NCBI GenBank assembly: GCA_022710975.1
Contig: JAKLGA010000005.1
Coordinates: forward strand, 310,001-374,000
Source: Myxococcota bacterium
Lineage (GTDB): Bacteria; Myxococcota; B64-G9
Direction of reading: 5' to 3'
DNA length: 64,000 nucleotides
Part shown: one piece after another, positions 16,701-24,305 of the stretch
Layout of the letters: every line of letters begins with the position of its first letter
Numbering within the stretch: position 1 is the stretch's first letter
The notes under the pieces: model-generated
What the model saw: the letters and a program-made list of their open reading frames with translations, nothing else
Databases searched by the model: none
What the model was told of the DNA's origin: nothing
Position numbers and translations under genes: made by a program

Positions 16701-19700
16701 CGCCTCGGGGTCGTCGATGATCGGCGCAGCGGCCCGGATGTTCGGGTTGTCGAGCGCGTCGCTCAGCACCACGGTGAGGTCGTAGTCGCCCTCGGCCAGG
16801 CTGACCGAGAAGGTGGCCAGCCCGCCGCTGACCGTGGTGGTGCCCAGCGAGCTGCCGGGCGGCCAGTTGCGGTACAGGGTGGCGGTGCGGTCCTGGACCC
16901 CGGTGCCCTGGTCGGACACCACGGCCTGGAGCTGCAGCCCGCCCTCGGCCTGGTTCAGGCAGCCGTCGGCGTTCGCGTCCGAGAGGACCGTCAGCGTGTC
17001 CACCGTGGGCGGCAGGCTGTCCACGACCAAGGCCACCCCATTCGAGAACGTGCCCTGCCCCGGCAGGTCGGCCGGGGCGGCGAAGGCATACAGGGTGATG
17101 TCTCCCTCGGGGATGTCCACGCAGGAGAGGATGGTGGTCCCGTCCGCCGTGGCCACCGTGCCCTGCCACAGCGAGCGGCCGAACCCCGCCGCGGTGCAGC
17201 GATCCGGCGAGCCCGGGACGGGCAGGGGGCAGGGGCCCTCGCACACGCACAGCTCCAGGAGGTCCCCCGCCACCACCCCGTGGGTCAGGATATCGACCTG
17301 GGTCTGCAGCCCGTCCGGCGGGCACATGTCCGAGAAGATGTTCAGGTTGCCGGCGACAGGTCGGGTGATGATCACCTCGGGCGCGGACAGGTTGATGAAC
17401 ACGTCCGACAGATCCGAGTCCGGCGGGTTCACCGGGTCGCTGATGGTGGCCAGGATGGACACGTTGGCCTGGATCGGACCGGCAGGCATCAAGGTCACCG
17501 CCGGGAAGACATAGATGTTGGTCTGGCCCGCGGCCAGGGTGTGCGTGTCGGCGACGATCCCATCCACCTGCAGCTCCACCACGTCGCCCACCTGGGCGTT
17601 GGTGAACTGGCAGCGCACGTTGTACTGGAACCCGGACGCGGCCGACACGTCCGAGGCTGCGCCCAGGATGGAGCCGTTGCTCGGGCTGGTGATGACCACC
17701 AGCGGCGCCTGCCGATCGACCAGGATGTTCCGCGCCGGAGACTCGGCGCAGTGGCCCGCGCAGTCGCAGGCCTCGGCCGTGACCGCGTGGGCGCGATCGG
17801 CCAGGGTGACGACCGGTCGAGCGACGCCGCCCGAGAAGGTCGGGCTGTCGATCAGCTCCTCGACGTCATTGACGGCCACAGGTCGTCCGTCCTGGACGTC
17901 TGCGGTGACCTCGAGCTGCATCTGGAAGCCGGCCCTGACCGGATCGAAGTCCACCGCGGCGGCGCCCACGCTCAGGTCCGCGGCCGGGTCGGTGATGGCC
18001 ACCGTGGGTGTGGTGAGATCCACGATCACCCGCACCGGCAGCGAGGTGCCCACCGTGCCGAGCTGGCCCGGCGCGCTGGCCCAGAGCTGGTAGTCGCCCT
18101 CCCCGCCGAGGTCCACGGTCAGCGCGCAGCTCCCGTCCACCTGCAATTGCGCGACCTGCCCATCCGCCGCGGTGCACTCGGGCACCGGCTGCGGGTCGTA
18201 CGCCCGCACGCACACCAGGCAGTCGCCGGTGGCGTTCGCGGTCTGGGCGGCCAGCTGGTAGCTCGCGAGCTCGCCGCAGGTGTTGTCCGCGGGCGCGGTG
18301 ATCACCACGCTGGGCGCGTTGGGCTCCCCGACGAACAGCAGCAGCTCCTCGAGGCTGGTGTCGCAGGAGTTGGTCGCCTCGACCTCCAGGCTCACCTGCC
18401 CGTTGGGGAGCTGGACCCCGGCGAAGGTGGCCACGCTGCCGGCCCAGGTGGGGCTGGTGTAGCTCACGCTGACCGCGCCCTGCACCACCCGCAGCTCGAG
18501 GCTGCCCAGCCCGGCGACGAAGTCCAGCACCTCCACCTGCACGTCGTAGGCGGCGCCGTCCGGGACCTCCACGGGCTCCGGCAGGGAGCCGTCGGGATCG
18601 AGGAAGGTGATCACCGGCCCGCCCGCGCAGGGGAAGGCGGTCACGGTGATGGCGTCCGTGGCCGGGTTGCCGTGCGCGTCGGTGAGGGACGCCGTCAGCA
18701 GCGTGTCCCCGCTGAAGAGGGTCACCGGGAGGGTGAAGCTGCCGTCCGCCGCGACCGTGCCGGTGAAGGCCTGGGTGTTGACCCCGTCGCTGGCGGTCAC
18801 GGTCACGAGCTGGCCGACCGCGTCGGTCGAGCCGCCCGAGACCTGGATGTCCAGGTGCCCGAACACCGCCCGGTCCGGCGGATCGAGGATCTCCACCGTG
18901 GGCGCCAGGGTGTCCACGGTCACGGTGACCATGGGCGAGACCTGCTGGGTCTGGAGCTGGCACCACAGGCCCTTGTCCTCGCCGTCCAGGAGCGTCACCT
19001 CACCGCTCCAGCCGTTGGCCTGGACCGGCAGCCCCGCCAGGGTGTCCTGGCCGCCGATGTGCAGATCGAAGGTGAAGCCGTCGGGCACGTTGGCCGTGAC
19101 CACATGGACGGTGGTCTGCAGGCCGTCCGCGGGGTCGGCGTTCTGGTCGTCGGCCAGGAGCAGCACCGCGCCGTCGGCGGGCGCCACGATCTGGCAGGTG
19201 AGCTGCTCGGTGAGCACCGGGACCTGGTGCACCGCGCTCATGCCCTCGTCCTCGCAGGTGCTGCGGGCCTTGACCTGGACGGCGTAGGTGCGCGACTGCA
19301 GCAGGTCGAGGTACTGGAACTCGAACGCGCCGCCGGGCTGGAACAGGGCCGGCTGCAGGGGCGCGCCGTCCTCCTCCACCACCACGCCGTCGAGCTCGAG
19401 CCACAGGCCGTCGGGCGAGGTCACGCCTTGCGAGGTGCCGCGGACCGCGATCTGGATGCCCATGGCGGCCGGGTCGCGATCGCTGGTGTCCGTCAGGGTG
19501 ACGCCCTCGGCGGGGGCCTCGAGCGCGACCGCCACGCTGGTGGCGCACACCCGGTACACGTTCGTCAGCGAGCGGCCCTCGGGGCCACCCGGGGCCGCCA
19601 CCGTGGCGAACGCCGCGTGGGTGCCGTCCGCGAGCGTCACCACGAACTCGGCCCGCCCGCCCGCGAGCACGCCCTGGGACAGCTCGCCGCCCACGTCCAG

Positions 19701-20621
19701 CGTCACCGCGGCGCCGTCCGGGCAGGCGAAGGCGCCGTCCGCGTCGGTCTCCACCTCCGCGCGGATCTGCAGCCCCTCGGCGACGGGGTCCTGATCGTCC
19801 GCGGCGCGCAGCACGCTGCCGTCCGGCGGCAGCAGGCGCACGGCGCAGCCGCCCGTGTCCACGATCACCGAGATCTCCGCGCCCACCGGGTTGCCGTCGG
19901 GATCGGCCACCTCGGCCCGCAGCAGGTTGAGGCCCTCGCCGAGCTCCACCGCGGTGAAGCTGGCGCTGGCCTGGCGGAGCGCCGTCTCCAGGGGCAGCGC
20001 CGCGCCGACCACCAGCGACAGCAGGGCGCCGTCGTCGATGCCCTTGCAGGTGAGCACCACGTCGTGCTGGAAGCCGGGCGCGCCCGAGGCGTCCTCGGCC
20101 GCGACCAGCGTGGCGCCGTCCTGGGGCACGTCGAACCGGCAGGCCGGCAGGCCGAGCTGGACCAGCACGTCCTTGCAGCCCTCGACTGGGTCCACCAGAC
20201 GCGCGGAGCAGGAGCCCTCGCCCTCGGCCAGCCAGGTCACCTCGACCCCGCCGGAGGCGCACACCCGGTTGCTGCCCTCGAGGAAGGTCTGCATGCCGAG
20301 ATCGACGTGCCCGTCGCCCGTGGCCGCGTCGTCCAGGACCACCCGGCCCTCGACCTGCTCGCCGGGGACCTGGCTGTTGGTGTACAGCAGCCGCGTCCCG
20401 TCGGGGATGCAGTGCGTCCGCAGGCGCACGTCCACCTGGATGCCCAGCTCGTTGGCGTCCTGGTCGTGGAACTCGGTGAGCGCCCCGCCGGTCGGGCTCA
20501 GGAAGGTGATGGCCGGCTCGCAGTCGCAGGTGGGTGCCGCGGAGTCATCGCAGGCCGGCGCCCACATCACCAGCCCCAGGAGCCACAGATTTCCCACCAT
20601 CAAGCGCGCGAGCGAACGCAT
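13701..20621 (-). CDS. Giant secreted repeat protein with C-terminal FG-GAP propeller
   Basis: The 2306-residue product starts at ATG 20621 with a GGGGAGGTAG ribosome-binding site. The N-terminus is a lipoprotein-type signal ending in APACDDS. Residues about 30-1850 form many Ig/Big-like beta-sandwich repeats, each with a V-x-I-x-x-P-x-D-G start and DDQDPVAEGLQIRAEV-like segments, often with a Cys pair. The last 440 residues carry seven FG-GAP/VCBS calcium-loop motifs (such as DVNGDGRDDLVVGA, DIDGDGVDDFAIGG, DMDGDGFDDVAISA), enough for a seven-bladed propeller. It is probably surface-exposed and adhesive. The DNA composition changes near 15,050: the Ig-like part is about 75 % GC, the propeller part about 50-60 %, matching the peptide cassette downstream. 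The peptide gene starts 18 nt after its stop, so the giant protein and the cassette share a transcript. Confidence 0.85.
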   Translation of the reverse strand: MRSLARLMVGNLWLLGLVMWAPACDDSAAPTCDCEPAITFLSPTGGALTEFHDQDANELGIQVDVRLRTHCIPDGTRLLYTNSQVPGEQVEGRVVLDDAATGDGHVDLGMQTFLEGSNRVCASGGVEVTWLAEGEGSCSARLVDPVEGCKDVLVQLGLPACRFDVPQDGATLVAAEDASGAPGFQHDVVLTCKGIDDGALLSLVVGAALPLETALRQASASFTAVELGEGLNLLRAEVADPDGNPVGAEISVIVDTGGCAVRLLPPDGSVLRAADDQDPVAEGLQIRAEVETDADGAFACPDGAAVTLDVGGELSQGVLAGGRAEFVVTLADGTHAAFATVAAPGGPEGRSLTNVYRVCATSVAVALEAPAEGVTLTDTSDRDPAAMGIQIAVRGTSQGVTSPDGLWLELDGVVVEEDGAPLQPALFQPGGAFEFQYLDLLQSRTYAVQVKARSTCEDEGMSAVHQVPVLTEQLTCQIVAPADGAVLLLADDQNADPADGLQTTVHVVTANVPDGFTFDLHIGGQDTLAGLPVQANGWSGEVTLLDGEDKGLWCQLQTQQVSPMVTVTVDTLAPTVEILDPPDRAVFGHLDIQVSGGSTDAVGQLVTVTASDGVNTQAFTGTVAADGSFTLPVTLFSGDTLLTASLTDAHGNPATDAITVTAFPCAGGPVITFLDPDGSLPEPVEVPDGAAYDVQVEVLDFVAGLGSLELRVVQGAVSVSYTSPTWAGSVATFAGVQLPNGQVSLEVEATNSCDTSLEELLLFVGEPNAPSVVITAPADNTCGELASYQLAAQTANATGDCLVCVRAYDPQPVPECTAADGQVAQLQVDGSCALTVDLGGEGDYQLWASAPGQLGTVGTSLPVRVIVDLTTPTVAITDPAADLSVGAAAVDFDPVRAGFQMQLEVTADVQDGRPVAVNDVEELIDSPTFSGGVARPVVTLADRAHAVTAEACDCAGHCAESPARNILVDRQAPLVVITSPSNGSILGAASDVSAASGFQYNVRCQFTNAQVGDVVELQVDGIVADTHTLAAGQTNIYVFPAVTLMPAGPIQANVSILATISDPVNPPDSDLSDVFINLSAPEVIITRPVAGNLNIFSDMCPPDGLQTQVDILTHGVVAGDLLELCVCEGPCPLPVPGSPDRCTAAGFGRSLWQGTVATADGTTILSCVDIPEGDITLYAFAAPADLPGQGTFSNGVALVVDSLPPTVDTLTVLSDANADGCLNQAEGGLQLQAVVSDQGTGVQDRTATLYRNWPPGSSLGTTTVSGGLATFSVSLAEGDYDLTVVLSDALDNPNIRAAAPIIDDPEAWVLLSVDTTAPGLLLTSPSKSTLVKADDVLDPATDDLELSLAVSTDAEDGQVVTFGPMAGATATVSGGVASRVESLGQGNTTLSADVSDACGNPAVQASRPVLVDTLAPTIACSQPLDDASFVQQQVPFVCATSGTDASQTITVVSSVGGQRCQVPVDGSGTTSFNCNLSPGAGQTLTVTTRDPAGNPASDTILNVSVTIAGCDLSFQGLSSTELWNAADDLDGNAGNGLQQNLTACSAACTNLTCPGCRLRLLVGGTPFGAGVAPDGAGCATWSGVTLAQGAANVELTAEIDDQAGHITTDLVTVELVDMVLPTLTRVRPGAADVFCVASSGNLHLDDPNTPAPASYVRDKVAGGGCDMDFELTVTDDQIANGFEATLTLERGGTPIQGPSLVYGSPENVVYANTQLAHDQVHALVARVRDYAGNEATLDLSVTADVQAPAMLAATAALGADPAASRHADVVVGWAAVGDDGATGTPAAYNVRWSRAAINDEARWFYTGTTWPNPVYQVYSGASVGANLVLPPLNDYHVAVRAVDEVGNQSPIHGDVLVGNNWNEVAYTGPATVNFGYTLRNVGDVNGDGRDDLVVGAATYSTNYGAAWLFLGATDLSTWNLPATPIPLLHGTAGESFAFFVQKIGDIDGDGVDDFAIGGNGFQSYRGRLSIYFGRADLAANPPTGPDLEIRGNTATTGRFGLSYAAMGDVNGDGYGDLFVSANRLDLNGRGYIFYGRPRSAVDPAHPTLYYWFDDTNVRTGLESGVRFVPAAEAEIKFLGIDADDRLGSRYGNTSLGDMDGDGFDDVAISASRVNETYTFDGANISSIVGDVSPGNASHRVDLITYGAVIDNGGFGQFAIGGMDVTGDGILDLVVSSAYANQVYLLPGHVVAGDPAVAINPVFARRLSWGENIWFGIAFDAADLNMDGWPDLQVGCNSSGGHRAFLFMNNRTAAGGSPFFDSLPSSVLSGANGSYFGVDLSVGDYNGDSLPDLAVGANSSGQLVVRY

Positions 20622-20683
20622 GAGCTACCTCCCCGGACGTGCACCGGCCCGGCCGCGGGCGGCCGGATCCGGCGGGATGGCAC

Positions 20684-20713
20684 ATACTAGCGCTGGGACA
20701 GGCGGCGGATCAA
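20684..20713 (-). promoter_or_regulatory. Sigma-70-like promoter for the FG-GAP gene and peptide cassette
   Basis: Minus-strand TTGATC (20708-20713) and TAGTAT (20684-20689) are separated by 18 nt, 62 nt before the ATG at 20621. It should drive the giant gene and, through short gaps, the peptide, HprK-like, radical SAM and S26-like/GNAT genes. Confidence 0.55.
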
Positions 20714-20720
20714 TGGGCAT

Positions 20721-20741
20721 CCCCGGAGCAGCCCTCCGGGG
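20721..20741 (-). terminator. Hairpin after the pqqD-like gene
   Basis: Perfect 8-bp arms CCCCGGAG and CTCCGGGG enclose a 5-nt loop, 13 nt beyond the pqqD-like stop codon and just upstream of the next promoter. There is no T-run; it may still separate the two transcription units. Confidence 0.4.
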
Positions 20742-20754
20742 GTGGACAGCGGCT

Positions 20755-21240
20755 TCAGTTCGTCTCGACCAGGCCCTTCTTGGCGAGACACTCCACGAAC
20801 CACAGGGTGTCGGACTCGGCCCGGGAGCCCTCGACCTCGAACTCCGCGGCCAGGGTGGAGGCCACGTCGCGGATGGTGCGCTTCCCGTCCAGCAGCTGCC
20901 AGATGCGGGTGCCCACCTCGTTGAGCGAGTGCATCATGCTGTCGGCCGGGGTGACGATCACCGCCTCGCCCTCGATCATGCGCCAGGCCACGTCCTTGCG
21001 CAGGTTGATCCGGCTGTCGAGCTTGTACGCCAGCCGCACCGGGGCCTTGGCGGGCTTCGCCGGCTTGCCGGCGGCCTTGCCCGCCCCCTTGCCGGCGGGC
21101 TTGCCTGGCCTGGCCGGCCTGGCAGCCTTGGCCGGGGCCTTGGCCGGGGCCTTGGCCGGAGCCTTGGCGGTCTTGGGGGCAGGCTTGTTCGACTTGGCGC
21201 CGGCCTTGCTCGCGGGGACGGTCTTCTTCTTGGTCGCCAT
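20755..21240 (-). CDS. PqqD-family protein (RRE-like) with Lys/Ala/Pro-rich tail
   Basis: The 161-residue product starts at ATG 21240, preceded by GAGGA. Residues 2-67 are a histone-H1-like run of Lys, Ala and Pro with K-A-P-A repeats. Residues 68-161 form a PqqD winged-helix domain (typical length about 90): three beta strands (VAWRMIEGEAVIV), then ADSMMHSLNEVGTRIWQLLDG and the TIRDVASTL helix. PqqD domains are the RRE modules that bind leader peptides and present them to radical SAM or cyclase enzymes. It sits one gene upstream of a peptide with a suitable leader motif and a radical SAM protein without its own RRE, so it may serve them. Against this, it has its own promoter and host-like GC. 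The basic tail could bind DNA, RNA or acidic protein and is unusual for the family. Confidence 0.75.
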   Translation of the reverse strand: MATKKKTVPASKAGAKSNKPAPKTAKAPAKAPAKAPAKAARPARPGKPAGKGAGKAAGKPAKPAKAPVRLAYKLDSRINLRKDVAWRMIEGEAVIVTPADSMMHSLNEVGTRIWQLLDGKRTIRDVASTLAAEFEVEGSRAESDTLWFVECLAKKGLVETN

Positions 21241-21281
21241 GGTTTTTCCTCGTGTGGACGCGCTGCGCAAAAAACGCCGCT

Positions 21282-21311
21282 AGGATAGAGGCATCCGGTG
21301 GGAGGTGTCAA
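21282..21311 (-). promoter_or_regulatory. Sigma-70-like promoter of the pqqD-like gene, overlapping the glcF stop
   Basis: Minus-strand TTGACA (21306-21311) and TATCCT (21282-21287) are separated by 18 nt. The TGA stop of glcF lies inside the -35 box. The leader would be about 35 nt and contains GTTTTTTG and the GAGGAAAAACC ribosome-binding site. Confidence 0.65.
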
Positions 21312-22582
21312 CTCCAGCGCCGCAGCGCCTCGGCCGTGGTGAGCACCTCCATCTCGCTCCCCGCCCGGGCCAGCAGGTCCTGGAGCTGCAACCAGCAACC
21401 CGAGCACTCGGTGACCACGTAGCGCGCGCCGGTCTCGATCAGCCGGCGGGCCTTGTCCTGCCCGAGGGCCTCGCTGAGCTCCGGGTGGTGCAGGGCGAAC
21501 GTCCCGCCCTGGCCGCAGCAGCGGCAGGGGTGGGAGGGCTCGACGAAGCGCAGGCCGGGGAGCCAGGTCAGCAGGAAGCGCGGGGCGTCCTTCTCGCCGA
21601 AGCCCCGCGACAGGTGGCAGGGATCGTGGTAGGTGAGCGCCGGCAGGTCGGCGGAGGCCCCCCGGCCCGGCCCCTCGCCGCGCACCCCGCCCAGGCCGGT
21701 GACCACCACGGAGAAGGGCTTCACGCGCGCGGCCAGCGCCCGCGCCCGCTCCGCCCGGGCGGGATCCCCGGCCAGCAGCCCGGGCAGGTGGTGGGCCAGC
21801 ATCGAGGCGCAGGAGGCGCACGGGCTGGTCACCAGGTCGGGCCCGGGTTCGCCCGCGGGCCAGAGCGCCTCGAGGTTGCGCGCGGCCAGCGCCCGGGCGC
21901 CCTCGACCGCCCCGGAGGAGAAGGCCGGCAACCCGCAGCAGCCCTGGCCGGCCGGGGCCTCCACCCGGGCCCCCGCGGCGGCCAGCACCTCCAGGGCGGC
22001 CTGGGCGGCCTCGGGCCGCAGGTAGTTGTTCACGCAGCCGACGAACAGGGCCACCCGCGGGCCCTGCCCCGCGGCCTGGGCGGCCTGCGGCCGCTCGAGG
22101 AAGAAGGGCCGGGCGAGCGCGGGCAGCCGCCGCCGGGCGCCGCCGGGCAGCCGGGCGAAGCGCAGGTGGAGGCCGCTCTCCCCGGGCACCCGGGCGGCCC
22201 ACACCCAGCGGGTCAGCCGCGCCAGCCCGAGCAGGCGCGCCAGCCCGCGCCGGCCGGGCAGCAGCCGGCCGAGCACCAGCCGCTCCAGCCGCCCGAGCCG
22301 ACCGCGCTCCGCGAGCCCGGCCCGGGCCGCGCGCACCACCCGGGGGACGTCCACCTGGTTCGGGCAGCTGTTGGTGCAGCGCCCGCACAGCAGGCAGGCG
22401 GTCAGCAGGTGGCGGTAGAGCCCTTCGTCCCCCAGCACCCCCTCCTCGCGCGCGGCCACCAGGGCCAGCTTCCCGCGCGCCGAGCCGGCCTCGCGCCGCA
22501 TCACCTCGTACACCGGGCACACGCCCATGCACGTGCCGCAGCGTATACAGCGTCGAAGCTCGTCGAGGACGGTGGGATCCAT
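21308..22582 (-). CDS. glcF: Glycolate/lactate oxidase iron-sulphur subunit
   Basis: The 424-residue product starts at ATG 22582. Two ferredoxin-type [4Fe-4S] motifs lie at the N-terminus (CIRCGTCMGVCP and CLLCGRCTNSCP). They are followed by two CCG domains: GCVNNYLR with GQGCCGLPA, and DPCHLSRGF with HPCRCCGQGG, then TECSGCWLQLQ. This is the GlcF/LutA-type architecture, which takes electrons from the flavin subunit GlcD during oxidation of glycolate or lactate. The flavin gene is the next upstream on the same strand, 179 nt away. Together with etfAB further upstream, it fits a pathway feeding electrons from a 2-hydroxyacid to the quinone pool. The exact substrate cannot be read from sequence. 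Confidence 0.85.
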   Translation of the reverse strand: MDPTVLDELRRCIRCGTCMGVCPVYEVMRREAGSARGKLALVAAREEGVLGDEGLYRHLLTACLLCGRCTNSCPNQVDVPRVVRAARAGLAERGRLGRLERLVLGRLLPGRRGLARLLGLARLTRWVWAARVPGESGLHLRFARLPGGARRRLPALARPFFLERPQAAQAAGQGPRVALFVGCVNNYLRPEAAQAALEVLAAAGARVEAPAGQGCCGLPAFSSGAVEGARALAARNLEALWPAGEPGPDLVTSPCASCASMLAHHLPGLLAGDPARAERARALAARVKPFSVVVTGLGGVRGEGPGRGASADLPALTYHDPCHLSRGFGEKDAPRFLLTWLPGLRFVEPSHPCRCCGQGGTFALHHPELSEALGQDKARRLIETGARYVVTECSGCWLQLQDLLARAGSEMEVLTTAEALRRWS

Positions 22583-22761
22583 GGGCTACACGATCCAGAA
22601 ATTTCTATGAGGGTGTGTTGGCCGGGGGTGGCCATGGGCCTCCGGCACACCAGACTTCAAGGCTGGACCGGCTGGAGTGCCCGGGCTGAACACAGGGCCG
22701 CACGCCGGTGGGTGAATCGAGCCATCCACTCGCGGCGGCCACGCCGGTGAGGGATTGGGCT
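22583..22761. other. Structured intergenic region between glcD and glcF
   Basis: This 179-nt gap is unusually long for the operon and rich in inverted repeats. On the plus strand GGTGTG ... CACACC (from about 22613) encloses an inner stem CCGGGGG/CCTCCGG. A second stem pairs GTGGGTG with CATCCAC (about 22708-22729) inside GGCCGC/GCGGCC. Near-direct repeats containing ACGCCGGTG occur at about 22702 and 22742. A 10-bp palindrome AGAAATTTCT lies about 24 nt before the glcF ATG and could be an operator. No ORF or promoter is convincing. Confidence 0.4.
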
Positions 22762-24177
22762 TCACCTCGGAGGGACCTCGGCTTGGTCCTGCACGGGGAA
22801 GATCTTGCCCGGGTTCAGGATGTCGAGCGGGTCCAGGGCGGCCTTGACCGCGCGCATGGCCGCCATGGCCCGGGGGCCCAGCTCCAGCCCCAGGAAGGGC
22901 TGCTTGGCCGTGCCGATGCCGTGCTCGCCGCTGATGCTGCCGCCCAGCGCCACCGCCAGCTCGAAGGTGGCCCGCACCGCCTGGCCGGCCCGCGCCATCT
23001 CCCCGGCGTCCTCCGGGTGCACCAGGATGTTCACGTGGATGTTCCCGTCCCCGAGGTGGCCGAAGCAGGCGCAGGCCACGCGGGCCTCCGTCGCGATGCG
23101 GTGCACGCCGGCCACAGCCTCGGGCAGGCGGACGATCGGTACCACGATGTCCTCGTTGAGCTTGTGGGGCGCGATGCGCGCGAGCGACGGGCCGAGCGCC
23201 CGCCGGGCGCGCCACAGCCGCTCGGCCTCCGCCTCCGAGGCGGCCAGCTCCACGCGGCTGGCGCCCGCGGCCGCCATGACCGCGCGCACCGCCCCGGCCT
23301 GGCGCTCCACCTCGGGCGCGGAGCCGTCCACCTCCAGCACCAGGACCGCGGCCACCCCGGGCGGCAGCCCCAGGGGCTCCACGGCCTCCACCGCCCCCAG
23401 GGAGGCGTGATCCAGGAACTCGATGGCCGCGGGCACGATCCCGGCCCGCAGGGTGGCGCCCACGGCCGCGGCGGCCCCCTCCAGCGTCTCGAAGCAGGCC
23501 AGCAGCGTGCCGCGGGCCGCGGGCGCGGGCAGCAGCCGCAGGGTGGCCTCGGTGATCACCCCCAGCGTACCCTCGGAGCCCACCAGCAGCGATAGCATGT
23601 CGTACCCGGCCACGGACTTCAGCGTGCGCGCCCCGAAGCGGGCGATCTCCCCGTCGGCCAGGACCGCCTCGAGCGCCAGCACGTACTGGCGGGTGACCCC
23701 GTACTTGACCGCCCGGGGGCCGCCGGCGTTCTCGGCCAGGTTGCCGCCGAGGGTGCAGGCCTCCAGGCTCTGGGGATCGACCGGGTAGAAGAGCCCCTGG
23801 TCCTCGACCGCCTCCTGGAAGTGCTTGAGGACCACGCCGGGCTGGACCACGGCCTGCAGGTTGTCGAGATCGATGCGCAGGATGCGGTTCAGGCGCTGGG
23901 TGCTGAGCACCCACCCGCCCCGGATGGCCCGCGCCCCGCCGGTCATGCCGGTGCCCGCCCCGCGCGCCACGAGCGGCGTGCGCGTGCGCGCGGCCAGCCC
24001 GACCACGGCCGCCACCTGGGCGGTGTCCTCCGGCAGCAGCACGGCCTCGGGCGGGCAGCGCGGCGCGCCGGGCGTGGCGTCGTAGGAGTAGGTCAGGAGC
24101 TGGGCCGGATCGAGGAGCACGTTCGCCGCGCCCAGGATCCGCTGCAGCTCGCCTCGCACGCCTCGCTCGAGCGTCAC
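22762..24177 (-). CDS. glcD: FAD-linked 2-hydroxyacid oxidase (glycolate/D-lactate dehydrogenase)
   Basis: The 471-residue product starts at GTG 24177, chosen because a GGAGGT ribosome-binding site lies 6 nt upstream. The N-terminal FAD-binding (PCMH) domain has ARGAGTGMTGGA, TLGGNLAENAGGPRAVKYG and GSEGTLGVITEATLRLLP. The C-terminal FAD-oxidase domain has FGHLGDGNIHVNI and the GGSISGEHGIGTAKQ motif with conserved Glu/His. This is the GlcD/Dld-II family of about 470 residues, which oxidises glycolate or D-lactate and passes electrons to an Fe-S protein (GlcF) or to ETF. A terminator separates it from etfA, so expression may partly depend on read-through or on its own promoter. Confidence 0.85.
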   Translation of the reverse strand: MTLERGVRGELQRILGAANVLLDPAQLLTYSYDATPGAPRCPPEAVLLPEDTAQVAAVVGLAARTRTPLVARGAGTGMTGGARAIRGGWVLSTQRLNRILRIDLDNLQAVVQPGVVLKHFQEAVEDQGLFYPVDPQSLEACTLGGNLAENAGGPRAVKYGVTRQYVLALEAVLADGEIARFGARTLKSVAGYDMLSLLVGSEGTLGVITEATLRLLPAPAARGTLLACFETLEGAAAAVGATLRAGIVPAAIEFLDHASLGAVEAVEPLGLPPGVAAVLVLEVDGSAPEVERQAGAVRAVMAAAGASRVELAASEAEAERLWRARRALGPSLARIAPHKLNEDIVVPIVRLPEAVAGVHRIATEARVACACFGHLGDGNIHVNILVHPEDAGEMARAGQAVRATFELAVALGGSISGEHGIGTAKQPFLGLELGPRAMAAMRAVKAALDPLDILNPGKIFPVQDQAEVPPR

Positions 24178-24237
24178 GCCGCACCTCCGCGCGCCATCCT
24201 GCACCAGACCCCCGCCCGAGCACAACACCCACCCACG

Positions 24238-24273
24238 AAAAAGCCCCGCCCCCTCGTGGAGGGAGCGGGGCCG
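24238..24273 (-). terminator. Rho-independent terminator after etfA
   Basis: On the minus strand a strong GC stem (GCCCCGCTCCCTC pairing with GAGGGGGCGGGGC, small loop ACG-like) is followed at once by TTTTT. It lies about 35 nt beyond the etfA stop and ends the tal-etfB-etfA transcript. Confidence 0.75.
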
Positions 24274-24305
24274 GGAGAACACGGGTGCGCGCCCGGGGCG
24301 GGCGG

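Noticed and set aside
15066-20690. A 1874-codon open frame on the plus strand opposite the giant FG-GAP gene (and similar frames at 57487-61869 and 52821-57515 on the minus strand).
   Set aside because: These are antisense shadows produced by high-GC codon bias. Their translations are His/Gly/Arg/Val-rich without domains, while the opposite strands encode clear proteins.
22610-22745. A CTTCAAG loop between CCAG and CTGG with long flanking stems, resembling the anticodon arm of a selenocysteine tRNA, and GCCA near the right end.
   Set aside because: The closing pair of the anticodon stem is mismatched, no complementary 5' acceptor strand exists, and the T-loop TTCGANTC is missing on this strand. 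Kept only as a structured intergenic region.
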